The position numbers and the translations under genes are program-made. Source: CAG-177 sp964587915 (GTDB lineage Bacteria; Bacillota; Clostridia; Oscillospirales; Acutalibacteraceae). From it: 52,013 bases of DNA. Shown here piece after piece: positions 17,333 to 25,215 of the stretch. Location of the stretch: contig CAZPMK010000011.1 in assembly GCA_964587915.1 (NCBI GenBank), positions 1 through 52,013 on the forward strand. The letters are read 5' to 3'. The notes beneath the pieces are model-generated. The model searched no databases and was not told the origin of the DNA. It worked only from the letters and a program-made list of their open reading frames with translations. Position 1 is the first letter of the stretch. Each line of letters begins with the position of its first letter.

Positions 17333-18718
17333 ATGGGCAGATATTTCGGCACTGACGGCTTCCGCGGCGAAGCAAACGAAAATCTTACAGCCGATGAAGC
17401 ATACAAGGTAGGCAGATTTTTAGGCTGGTATTTCGGTGAATTAAAAAGAAGAGACGGTATTGAGGAAAGTGCAAAAATCGTTATAGGAAAAGATACAAGG
17501 CGTTCAAGCTATATGTTTGAATATGCACTTGTTGCGGGACTTACCGCTTCGGGAGCGGATGCCTATTTGCTCCATGTTACGACAACTCCCTCGGTTGCAT
17601 ATGTCACTCGACTCGACGGCTTTGATTGCGGCATCATGATTTCCGCAAGCCATAACCCTTATTACGACAACGGAATCAAGCTCATCAACAAGGACGGCGA
17701 AAAGTTAGATGAAGCGACAATTGCCTATGTCGAGGATTATTTGGACGGCAAGCTCGAAATTTTCGGCGAAAAAATGTCGGAAATACCCTTTGCAAAGAAA
17801 AACTCCATCGGCAGAACCGTTGACTATGTTTCCGGACGAAACAGGTATATCGGATATTTGATTTCCCTCGGTATGTATTCGTTCAAGGGTGTTAAGGTCG
17901 GACTTGACTGCGCTAACGGCAGCTCATGGAATATCGCCAAATCCGTATTCGATGCACTTGGTGCAACCACGTATGTTATAAATGCCGAACCCACGGGCTT
18001 TAATATCAACGAGGATGCAGGCTCCACGCATATAGACGGGCTGCGTCGGCTTGTCATTGAAAAGGGTCTCGATGTCGGCTTTGCATATGACGGAGATGCC
18101 GATCGCTGTCTTTGCGTTGACGAAAAAGGAAATGTCATAACCGGTGACCATATTCTTTATATTTGCGGTCGCTATATGAAAGAAAACGGAACCCTCAACA
18201 ACAACACCGTTGTTACAACCGTTATGTCAAACCTCGGACTTTACAAGGCATTCGACAATCTCGGAATTGATTACGCAAAAACCGCCGTCGGCGACAAATA
18301 TGTTTATGAATATATGATGAAAAATCATAACCGTCTCGGCGGTGAGCAATCGGGTCATATCATATTCTCAAAGTACGCCTCAACGGGTGACGGCATTCTT
18401 ACGAGCCTTAAAGTCATGGAGGTAATCATGGCAAAGAAGCAGCCGCTCAGTAAGCTCGCAGAATCGCTTGTGATTTATCCTCAGGTGCTCGAAAACGTTA
18501 AGGTCAAGGATAAAGCGGCGGCTCAGGCTGATGAGGATGTACGAAAGGCCGTTGACGATGCGGCAAAGGCTCTCGGGGATTCCGGCAGAATACTTGTCCG
18601 CGAATCGGGAACGGAACCGCTTGTGCGTGTTATGGTGGAAGCCGAAACAAACGAAATGTGTCAAAAATATGTTGACAGCGTAGTAAAGGTCATTCTTGAC
18701 AAGGGCTACGGTATATAA
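17333..18718 (+). CDS. glmM: Phosphoglucosamine mutase
   Basis: GlmM converts glucosamine-6-phosphate to glucosamine-1-phosphate for UDP-GlcNAc and peptidoglycan synthesis. The 461-residue protein begins MGRYFGTDGFRG, the GlmM signature. It has the phosphoserine loop ISASHNPYYDNGIK, the metal loop AYDGDADRC and the C-terminal phosphate-binding loop RESGTEPLVRVMVE. ATG 17333 with AAGAGG upstream was chosen over the in-frame start 39 bases earlier because conserved sequence begins there. It is downstream of the beta-helix transferase and probably shares its promoter. A terminator follows. Confidence 0.93.
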   Translation: MGRYFGTDGFRGEANENLTADEAYKVGRFLGWYFGELKRRDGIEESAKIVIGKDTRRSSYMFEYALVAGLTASGADAYLLHVTTTPSVAYVTRLDGFDCGIMISASHNPYYDNGIKLINKDGEKLDEATIAYVEDYLDGKLEIFGEKMSEIPFAKKNSIGRTVDYVSGRNRYIGYLISLGMYSFKGVKVGLDCANGSSWNIAKSVFDALGATTYVINAEPTGFNINEDAGSTHIDGLRRLVIEKGLDVGFAYDGDADRCLCVDEKGNVITGDHILYICGRYMKENGTLNNNTVVTTVMSNLGLYKAFDNLGIDYAKTAVGDKYVYEYMMKNHNRLGGEQSGHIIFSKYASTGDGILTSLKVMEVIMAKKQPLSKLAESLVIYPQVLENVKVKDKAAAQADEDVRKAVDDAAKALGDSGRILVRESGTEPLVRVMVEAETNEMCQKYVDSVVKVILDKGYGI

Positions 18719-18735
18719 AATATAAGTATAAAATT

Positions 18736-18772
18736 AACGCCTCTGCAACGGTGATGCTGCGGAGGCGTTTTC
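18736..18772. terminator. Terminator between convergent glmM and icd
   Basis: AACGCCTCTGCA (18736-18747) pairs with TGCGGAGGCGTT (18758-18769), followed by TTC. The T-run is short on the plus strand. On the minus strand the stem is followed by AATTTTAT, so it may act in both directions. Confidence 0.8.
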
Positions 18773-18775
18773 ATA

Positions 18776-19942
18776 TTATGCGAGTTTTGTAAGGGCCTCC
18801 ATTACGTAATTGCCGAATTCTTCACAGGTACAGCCATCGGCTCTGCCGGTGATGTGAATCTTCTTTTCTTCGTACATACAAATGTCAAGTGCTCTTTCGA
18901 GTCTGTCTGCTTCGGACTGCTTGCCGATGTGGGAGAGAAGCATGACAGCGGCTCTGAGCATTGAACAGGGATCGGCGTACTGACCTCTGCCCTCGCGAAT
19001 CATTCTCGGTGCGGAACCGTGGATTGCTTCAAACATTGCGTACTTTTTGCCAATGTTTGCACTGCCCGCGGTACCTACGCCGCCCTGGAATTCGGCAGCC
19101 TCGTCCGTGATGATGTCGCCGTAGAGATTGGGAAGAACGAACACCTTGAAATCCTTACGCCTTTTGGGGTCGATGAGCTTTGCGGTGGTGATGTCGATAT
19201 ACCATTCATCCGTTGTTATCTCGGGATAATCCTTGCCGACCTCCTTGCAGAGATTGAGGAATTTACCGTCGGTGGTTTTAATGACATTTGCCTTTTGGAT
19301 TATGGAAACTCTGTCCTTGTGATTTCTTCTTGCATAATCATAAGCGAGCTTTGCAATTCTCTTTGATCCTTCGGTGGTGGTGACAACGAAATCCATTGCA
19401 AGATCATCGGTAACATTGACGCCCTTTGAACCTACCGCATAAGCACCCTCGGTGTTTTCACGGAAGAATGTCCAGTCGATGCCCTCTTCGGGAACCTTTA
19501 CGGGACGCAGGTTGCAGAAAAGGTCAAGAGCCTTTCTCATTGCAACGTTTGCACTTTCAATGTTGGGCCACGGATCTCCTGCCTGAGGAGTGGTGGTGGG
19601 TCCCTTGAGAATTACGGGGCACTGTTTAAGCTCTTCAAGAACATCATCGGGAATTGCCTTGTTTACGGCAACACGATTTTCAATTGTGAGACCGTCAATG
19701 GTTTTGAATTCGATTTTGCCGTTCTCAACATCGCTTTTAAGCAAAAATTCAAGAACGCGAGCCGCTTCGTTTGTGATGATGGGACCGATGCCGTCGCCGC
19801 CGCAAACGCCGATGGTCAGCTTGTCGAGCTTGGAATAATCAACAAAATCGCCCTGCTGCTTGATTTCTTCGCTTCTTGCGTCCTGCTCTCTGATAAGAGC
19901 TTCAAATTTATCGAGTGCATTTTTGATTTGTGCTTCGGTCAT
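18776..19942 (-). CDS. icd: Isocitrate dehydrogenase (probably NAD-dependent)
   Basis: This enzyme oxidatively decarboxylates isocitrate to 2-oxoglutarate. The 388-residue protein has the beta-decarboxylating dehydrogenase features: GVCGGDGIGP near residue 46, the substrate loop ESANVAMRKALDLFCNLRPV, FFRENTEGAYA, the Mg-binding NLYGDIITDEAAEFQGGVG and the cofactor region EAIHGSAPR. An N-terminal stretch of about 40 residues precedes the fold. NAD preference is inferred from the closest family type, not proven. It starts 2 bases after the aconitase stop, so both enzymes are made from one transcript; together they supply 2-oxoglutarate from citrate. Confidence 0.88.
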   Translation of the reverse strand: MTEAQIKNALDKFEALIREQDARSEEIKQQGDFVDYSKLDKLTIGVCGGDGIGPIITNEAARVLEFLLKSDVENGKIEFKTIDGLTIENRVAVNKAIPDDVLEELKQCPVILKGPTTTPQAGDPWPNIESANVAMRKALDLFCNLRPVKVPEEGIDWTFFRENTEGAYAVGSKGVNVTDDLAMDFVVTTTEGSKRIAKLAYDYARRNHKDRVSIIQKANVIKTTDGKFLNLCKEVGKDYPEITTDEWYIDITTAKLIDPKRRKDFKVFVLPNLYGDIITDEAAEFQGGVGTAGSANIGKKYAMFEAIHGSAPRMIREGRGQYADPCSMLRAAVMLLSHIGKQSEADRLERALDICMYEEKKIHITGRADGCTCEEFGNYVMEALTKLA

Positions 19943-19944
19943 GT

Positions 19945-21888
19945 TTATTTCTCCTGTTCTGAATTTTTCTTTGTGTAATTGAGCAGACCGCCGGCAAGAA
20001 TCATCGCCGTTTGTCTGTCGGAGTAGTCATAGCTCAATGCGTATTCTTCGCCCTTGGTTACGTTTCTGAGAGTAACAGCTTTTCCGTCTGCGATTTTTTC
20101 ACGGATTCCGTCGAGCGAGAGAATGTCATCGGTGTCGATTCTGTCATAATCCTCGGGATTTGCAAAGGTGAAGGGCATTATACCTGCGTTGATAAGATTT
20201 GCACAATGAATGCGGGCAAAGGATTTTGCAATTACCGCCTTTATGCCGAGATACAGAGGAACAAGTGCGGCGTGCTCTCTTGAAGAGCCCTGACCGTAGT
20301 TTGAACCGCCTATGATGAAGCCCTTGCCTGCCGCTTTACAGCGTTCGGAGAATTTTTCGTCACACTGCTTGAAGCAGAAATTTGAAAGATAGGGGATATT
20401 TGAACGGTAGGGGAGTATCTTTGCGCCTGCGGGCATTATGTGATCCGTCGTGATATTGTCACCGACCTTGAGAATTGCAGGAGCTTCAATGGATTCGGGA
20501 AGCTCATAGCTTACGGGGAACGGCTTGATGTTCGGGCCGTATTTTATCTCAACTGAATCTGCTTCATCAACGCTTGCAGGTTTTTCAATCATGTTGTCGT
20601 TGATGATAAAGCGTTCGGGAAGATTTATTTCGGGAGCCTCGCCGAGAGTTCTCGGGTCCGTGAGATGTCCCGTAATTGCGGAAGCTGCGGCAACCTCGGG
20701 GCTTACAAGATATATTCCCGCATCGGCGGTACCGGAGCGACCCTCAAAGTTTCTGTTGAAGGTGCGAAGCGAAACGCCTCGGGACTGCGGAGACTGACCC
20801 ATTCCTATGCAGGGACCGCAGGAGCATTCGAGAAGTCTTGCACCGGCACCGAGAATATCGGAAAGAGCACCGTTGAGTGAAAGCATATTGAGAACCTGCA
20901 TTGAGCCCGGAGAAATAGTAAGGCTCACATTGGGGGCAACCTTCTTGCCTTTAAGAATGGAGGCAACCTTGAGAAGATCCAAAAGTGACGAGTTGGTGCA
21001 TGAGCCTATGCAGACCTGGCTGATTTCAATTTCGCCGATATCGCAGACCTTTTTAACGTTGTCGGGCATATGAGGCATTGCCGCCATAGGTACGAGCTTT
21101 GAAAGGTCAATGTCGATTATTTCGTCATATACGGCATCGGCATCGGCAGAAAGCTCGCTCCAATCTTCTTCACGGCCCTGTGCTTTAAGAAATGCCTTTG
21201 TAATTTCATCCGAGGGAAAAACGGAGGTTGTTGCACCAAGCTCTGCACCCATGTTGGTTATGGTTGCTCTCTCGGGAACGGAAAGAGTTTTAACGCCCTC
21301 TCCGCCGTATTCGATTATTTTACCTACGCCGCCCTTAACGGACATGATACGGAGAACCTCAAGAATGATATCCTTTGCTCCGACCCACGGTGAGAGCTTG
21401 CCCGAAAGACGAACAAGAGTCATTTTGGGCATAGTTGTATAATATGTACCGCCGCCCATGGCAACCGCAACATCAAGTCCGCCCGCACCGATTGCAAGCA
21501 TACCTATTCCGCCGCCCGTGGGGGTGTGGCTGTCCGAACCGATAAGAGTTTTGCCGGGCTTGCCGAAGCGTTCAAGATGGATTTGGTGGCATATTCCGTT
21601 TCCGGGCTTTGAAAAGAGAAGTCCTCTCTTTTTTGCAACGCTCTGAATGAATCTGTGATCATCGGCGTTCTCGAAGCCTGTTTGCAGGGTGTTGTGGTCA
21701 ATGTATGCAACCGAAAGCTCGGTGCGTACTCTTTCAACGCCCATTGCCTCAAATTCAAGATACGCCATCGTTCCCGTCGCATCCTGAGTAAGAGTTTGGT
21801 CTATTCTGAGACCTATTTCGGTTCCGGGTATCATTTCACCGCTGACAAGATGAGCCTTTATCAGCTTTTGACCGATTGTCATTCCCAT
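19945..21888 (-). CDS. acn: Aconitate hydratase
   Basis: This iron-sulfur enzyme isomerises citrate to isocitrate. The single 647-residue chain contains both the catalytic large domain and the swivel domain, unlike two-subunit isopropylmalate dehydratase. The [4Fe-4S] ligands lie in IGSCTNSS and CSCGPCIGMG, and the substrate-binding SDSHTPTGGGIGMLAIG and GSNYGQGSSREHAAL motifs are intact. Its compact size puts it with the mitochondrial-like bacterial aconitases rather than the roughly 890-residue AcnA. It is encoded just upstream of icd. No clear promoter lies in the 37-base gap after the DUF4430 gene, so it may be read from that gene's promoter. Confidence 0.9.
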   Translation of the reverse strand: MGMTIGQKLIKAHLVSGEMIPGTEIGLRIDQTLTQDATGTMAYLEFEAMGVERVRTELSVAYIDHNTLQTGFENADDHRFIQSVAKKRGLLFSKPGNGICHQIHLERFGKPGKTLIGSDSHTPTGGGIGMLAIGAGGLDVAVAMGGGTYYTTMPKMTLVRLSGKLSPWVGAKDIILEVLRIMSVKGGVGKIIEYGGEGVKTLSVPERATITNMGAELGATTSVFPSDEITKAFLKAQGREEDWSELSADADAVYDEIIDIDLSKLVPMAAMPHMPDNVKKVCDIGEIEISQVCIGSCTNSSLLDLLKVASILKGKKVAPNVSLTISPGSMQVLNMLSLNGALSDILGAGARLLECSCGPCIGMGQSPQSRGVSLRTFNRNFEGRSGTADAGIYLVSPEVAAASAITGHLTDPRTLGEAPEINLPERFIINDNMIEKPASVDEADSVEIKYGPNIKPFPVSYELPESIEAPAILKVGDNITTDHIMPAGAKILPYRSNIPYLSNFCFKQCDEKFSERCKAAGKGFIIGGSNYGQGSSREHAALVPLYLGIKAVIAKSFARIHCANLINAGIMPFTFANPEDYDRIDTDDILSLDGIREKIADGKAVTLRNVTKGEEYALSYDYSDRQTAMILAGGLLNYTKKNSEQEK

Positions 21889-21925
21889 AAGTAACCTCCT
21901 GTATATGTGAAAGAATTTTTATACC

Positions 21926-22387
21926 TTATTTTTCGAGCTTAAAAGTGTATGTGTAGCCGTTTTTAACATAAGTTTGATCAACGCCCTTCGGAGCAACCTC
22001 GCCGTTTACGATGAAAGACCAATATGTTCCGTCCGTGTTGTAATCTGCGGTGGTTCCATTGACAGTCTTAACGTAAAGTCCGTAATCTCCCTGTTCTCCG
22101 GAAATAAGTCCGATTGAAGAAAGAGCTTCGCCAACGGTGTTTTTATCGGTGCCGATGTCAAATTCAACGGTTTTTCCGTTGCCGTCGATTATTTTAAGGA
22201 CGAACGAAAACTTACCCGTACCGATTTTGGTGCGAACGGAAGCCAAGGTGGTCTGTTCTGAGGTGACCGTCGTTTGAGAAGCGGATACGGTTGTTTCGGT
22301 GTCGCCGTTTGAGGTGCAGGAGCTAAACAGGACGCAAATGCACATAAGTACGCCGACAAACAAAAGGACAGGCTTTGATTTATTCAT
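21926..22387 (-). CDS. DUF4430-domain lipoprotein
   Basis: The 153-residue protein has a lipoprotein signal peptide ending in the lipobox LFSSC (Cys24), a Thr/Ser-rich linker of about 35 residues and a C-terminal DUF4430 domain (from about residue 55). This domain resembles the C-terminal beta domain of cobalamin carriers, recognisable by TVGEALSSIGLISGEQGDYGLYVKTVNG and WSFIVNGEVAPKGVDQT. The function is unknown; surface ligand binding is a guess. The start ATG 22387 has AGAGGT at the proper distance. A longer reading frame begins upstream but would run through the promoter. Confidence 0.85.
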   Translation of the reverse strand: MNKSKPVLLFVGVLMCICVLFSSCTSNGDTETTVSASQTTVTSEQTTLASVRTKIGTGKFSFVLKIIDGNGKTVEFDIGTDKNTVGEALSSIGLISGEQGDYGLYVKTVNGTTADYNTDGTYWSFIVNGEVAPKGVDQTYVKNGYTYTFKLEK

Positions 22388-22423
22388 TATGCATACCTCT
22401 GATCTTATATAATAACTAAAATA

Positions 22424-22452
22424 AATATATAACATATCACGATAAAATGCAA
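22424..22452 (-). promoter_or_regulatory. Promoter of the DUF4430 gene, possibly also acn-icd
   Basis: On the minus strand TTGCAT, 17 bases and TATATT lie 37 bases upstream of the DUF4430 start. No terminator is visible between this gene and acn. Confidence 0.6.
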
Positions 22453-22542
22453 GCAAAATCATACGATATTAAAATATTTCGTGAATTTGCCGACAAAAAG
22501 CAGAATTATTTATCACAAAACGGTCAATGCTTATACTACTTG

Positions 22543-22571
22543 AAAACCGAGCCCGAACAACTCGGACTCGG
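22543..22571 (-). terminator. Terminator of the aminotransferase gene
   Basis: On the minus strand CCGAGTCCGA pairs with TCGGGCTCGG (one G-U pair) around a 5-base loop, followed by TTTT. Confidence 0.8.
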
Positions 22572-22604
22572 CTGTGGTTGACACCGAGAGATAAATCGGA
22601 AATG

Positions 22605-23870
22605 TCAGTCGGAAAGTTTTTCGACTGCGGAGATTTCTACGCACAAGCACAGAATCTCAACCGCCTTGCAGAGCTCGTCCCTTGACGGGAAGGTGGGGGC
22701 AATGCGGATATTTTTGTCCTCGGGGTCTTTGCCGTAGGGATAGGTAGCACCTGCACCCGTGAGGGTTACGCCTGCTTCCTTGCAAAGCTGAACCGTTCTT
22801 TTTGCACAGCCGGGGTATACGTCAAGACTTATAAAGTAACCGCCGTTCGGAACAGTCCATTCTGCAATACCCTTGCCCGAGAGCTTAGTGTTAAACGCAT
22901 CGAGAACCGCATCGAATTTCGGACGGAGTATTTCCGCATGGCGGAGCATATGCTTTTCGATTCCCGCCTTATTTTTGAAAAATGCCGCATGGCGAAGCTC
23001 GTTGAGCTTGTCGTGACCGATGGTCTGTATCGTCATTCTCTTCTTTATTGCCGCAATGTTCGCATCGGAAGCGGCGAGAGCGGCAACGCCCGAACCGGGA
23101 TATGTGATTTTTGATGTTGAACAAACCTCGATAAAATTATCTTCGGTGCCGTATTTTTCGCATTCGGCAAAGATGTTTGCAAGCTCATCGTGCTTGTCAT
23201 ATATATGATGAACACAGTATGCGTTGTCCCATATGACTCTGAAGTCCTTTGCGGCGGGCTTCAAAGCGGCAAAGCGTTTTACCGTTTCGTCTGAGTATGT
23301 ATAACCCGTGGGATTTGAATACATCGGCACACAGAATACGCCCTTGACCTTTTCATCCTTGACAAGCTCTTCAATCATGTCCATGTCGGGGCCGTTTTTG
23401 TCAGAGGGAACATTTATCATCTCAATACCGAAATGCTCGAGAATGGCGAAATGTCTGTCATATCCGGGAACGGGGCAAAGAAATTTAATTCCGTCCTGCT
23501 TGCACCAAGGCTCTGCTCCTGCACCGAACATCATGCATTGAGCAATATAGTCATACATAACATTGAGACTTGAATTGCCGAATATAATAAGATTTTGGGG
23601 CTTTACATCGAGAATTTCACAGAACAGTGCCTTGCATTCGGGGATTCCGTCAAGACCGCCGTAGTTGCGTATATCCATGCCGTCGGCGGCTTTGAAATCG
23701 CCGAGAAGAGCAGTGTCAAGCATATCTGCCGACAGCTCAAGCTGTTCCTTTGACGGCTTACCTCTTGCCATGTTGAGCGACAGCCCGAGAGCCTTGTAAG
23801 CCTCATATTCCTTTTTGAGACAGCAGAGCCGTTCGGAAAGCTGTTCTTTTGACATTTCCCGTATATTCAT
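22605..23870 (-). CDS. Class I/II PLP-dependent aminotransferase (aspartate aminotransferase Ic-like)
   Basis: The 421-residue protein is a fold type I aminotransferase. Visible features are the N-terminal LSLNMARGKPSKEQLELS, the glycine-containing FGNSSLNVMYD cofactor loop, NPTGYTYSD, WDNAYCVHH and the PLP lysine in CSTSKITYPGSG (near residue 255). The early GKPS and the long YGGLDGIPE stretch match the bacterial class Ic aspartate aminotransferases related to MocR C-terminal domains. The substrate is probably aspartate or glutamate, which would fit the nearby 2-oxoglutarate-forming genes, but this is inference. The start ATG follows GGAGG. It is monocistronic, with a palindrome inside its promoter. 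Confidence 0.85.
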   Translation of the reverse strand: MNIREMSKEQLSERLCCLKKEYEAYKALGLSLNMARGKPSKEQLELSADMLDTALLGDFKAADGMDIRNYGGLDGIPECKALFCEILDVKPQNLIIFGNSSLNVMYDYIAQCMMFGAGAEPWCKQDGIKFLCPVPGYDRHFAILEHFGIEMINVPSDKNGPDMDMIEELVKDEKVKGVFCVPMYSNPTGYTYSDETVKRFAALKPAAKDFRVIWDNAYCVHHIYDKHDELANIFAECEKYGTEDNFIEVCSTSKITYPGSGVAALAASDANIAAIKKRMTIQTIGHDKLNELRHAAFFKNKAGIEKHMLRHAEILRPKFDAVLDAFNTKLSGKGIAEWTVPNGGYFISLDVYPGCAKRTVQLCKEAGVTLTGAGATYPYGKDPEDKNIRIAPTFPSRDELCKAVEILCLCVEISAVEKLSD

Positions 23871-23907
23871 GAGAATAACCTCCGTTTGATTGATTTATAA
23901 CCACTAT

Positions 23908-23936
23908 ATTCTATATCATTTTAAATGATTTTGCAA
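23908..23936 (-). promoter_or_regulatory. Promoter of the aminotransferase gene with an internal palindrome
   Basis: On the minus strand TTGCAA, 17 bases and TAGAAT form the promoter. The spacer contains the perfect 15-bp palindrome ATCATTTTAAATGAT (23915-23929 on the plus strand), between -35 and -10, a position where a bound repressor would block RNA polymerase. Confidence 0.65.
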
Positions 23937-24034
23937 GACTTATTTTGAAATCTTGCAAAAAATGTTTTGAATACGGAGAAAAACACATAACTTTTGCATA
24001 CTTTCGGATTTATAATTCCAATTGTCGCCGCTCC

Positions 24035-24076
24035 GTGTAAAACAAGCTGACTTCGTAAAAACGAAATCAGCTTGTT
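24035..24076 (-). terminator. Terminator downstream of the small membrane protein gene
   Basis: AACAAGCTGA (24041-24050) pairs with TCAGCTTGTT (24067-24076). An inner TCGT/ACGA stem and a loop rich in A (T on the minus strand) complete the hairpin. TTTT follows on the minus strand, ending the birA-led gene group. Confidence 0.8.
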
Positions 24077-24085
24077 ACTGAAATT

Positions 24086-24541
24086 TCACTGTTTGACTTT
24101 TACGGCTTTGTGTGTTATAAAGCCGGCAAGGGGTGAAAGTCCGATGATAACGCTTGAAAGAATCAGCCCAAAATTGCTTTCTTCAAATATGTAAGAAGCA
24201 TTGACAAACGGTACGGAAAGTACGTAGACGGCGGTTGTGATCGGTCCGAAGCCGGTAATAGTCAATTCCAAAATGAAGCAGATTATCCAAGCGAAAATCG
24301 GAATGGAAACCGTTATTTGGTGGCAAAGGAAGAATTTATCGTTCCCTTTTTTCTTTGAATATACCGCCGCAAATATGTTATAAGCTGCAAATAAAACGAA
24401 AAACACTTTATCGAGTCTGAGACTGCCGTATCCCAAATCAATTACATCGAAAAGATAAATCTTTCCGGACAGAAGTATGGGAAGAGCCCAAACAATAAGC
24501 GGCGAAATAATACCCAAGGCAATTTGCGTTTTCGTTTTCAT
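24086..24541 (-). CDS. Small polytopic membrane protein of unknown function
   Basis: The 151-residue protein has four predicted transmembrane segments (about residues 5-24, 39-56, 73-92 and 95-140, the last region possibly two helices) and a basic C-terminus (HKAVKVKQ). I recognise no family. ATG 24541 was chosen because GAGGTG lies 6 bases upstream. It is the last gene of the group birA, lipoprotein, propeller protein, GDPD-like protein, membrane protein, 10 bases after the GDPD-like gene, and is followed by a terminator. Confidence 0.65.
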   Translation of the reverse strand: MKTKTQIALGIISPLIVWALPILLSGKIYLFDVIDLGYGSLRLDKVFFVLFAAYNIFAAVYSKKKGNDKFFLCHQITVSIPIFAWIICFILELTITGFGPITTAVYVLSVPFVNASYIFEESNFGLILSSVIIGLSPLAGFITHKAVKVKQ

Positions 24542-24551
24542 TTTGTACACC

Positions 24552-25205
24552 TCAGAGCAGAGTCTTGAGAATTTCGGGTTTCCTTGTCGTTATGTTGTCG
24601 GGTGCGATTTTTAGAATGCGTTTCATCTGTCGCGGCTTATCAACCGTCCAAAGAGAAACGAGCAGATTGTGCTTGTGCATTACGGCAACGAATGCGTGCG
24701 TTGCGGTTGAGTAATGCGAATTTATGCCAATGACACCGAGAGACTTTGCTTTATCGGCGAGCTTTTCGGCGGATCTTTTGCAAAACGCTTCACGCAGAGT
24801 TATGCGGTGATTGAGAAAATAGGGGATTGAAGAATTGTTTTTGACGGTTTCAACCCAATTTTCGCCGACTCCCGTATAAAAAACTCTTTCTGCAAGACCG
24901 GATTCGGCAACGAGCCTGTCAACCTCGGGAAGATTTTTGGTGGATTTAAGGTCAAGATTTATTTTGCAGGAGTCACTTTTCGCTACTGCGGCAAGAGCTT
25001 TGCAGAGAAGCACGCCTTCGTTCTGTGCCGGAGCGGCGGCGTGAATGATAACCGGTGTTCCGTCGGGTCTGAACGTAACGTCAAATTCAACTGTCTGAGC
25101 ACCCCATTCAACGGCTTTTTCAACAGATTCAACCGTGTTTGCCTTTGTGCCGAGAGCACCGGCATGGCAGGTTACGGTAAAGCCGTCGGGCAGTCTGTTT
25201 TTCAT
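24552..25205 (-). CDS. Glycerophosphodiester phosphodiesterase-like protein, divergent active site
   Basis: The 217-residue protein has the TIM-barrel GDPD layout: the first motif CHAGALG, then TVEFDVTFRPDGTPVIIHA, LDLKS in the middle, and VSLWTVDKPRQMKRIL near the end. Compared with the family, both catalytic histidines (His14, His55) and the metal pair Glu40/Asp42 are present. The Arg of HRG is Ala15, the Glu of PENT is Ala, and the Asp after the second His is Ala56. It may therefore act on an unusual substrate or with reduced activity. No signal peptide is present. The start follows GAGGTG. Confidence 0.75.
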   Translation of the reverse strand: MKNRLPDGFTVTCHAGALGTKANTVESVEKAVEWGAQTVEFDVTFRPDGTPVIIHAAAPAQNEGVLLCKALAAVAKSDSCKINLDLKSTKNLPEVDRLVAESGLAERVFYTGVGENWVETVKNNSSIPYFLNHRITLREAFCKRSAEKLADKAKSLGVIGINSHYSTATHAFVAVMHKHNLLVSLWTVDKPRQMKRILKIAPDNITTRKPEILKTLL

Positions 25206-25215
25206 TTGTCACACC

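Noticed and set aside
19945..21888. 3-isopropylmalate dehydratase or homoaconitase
   Set aside because: Both domains are in a single 647-residue chain and isocitrate dehydrogenase is next to it, which fits aconitase better.
22388..22462. Upstream extension of the DUF4430 protein
   Set aside because: It would overlap the promoter, and the lipoprotein signal peptide begins at ATG 22387 with a good ribosome binding site.
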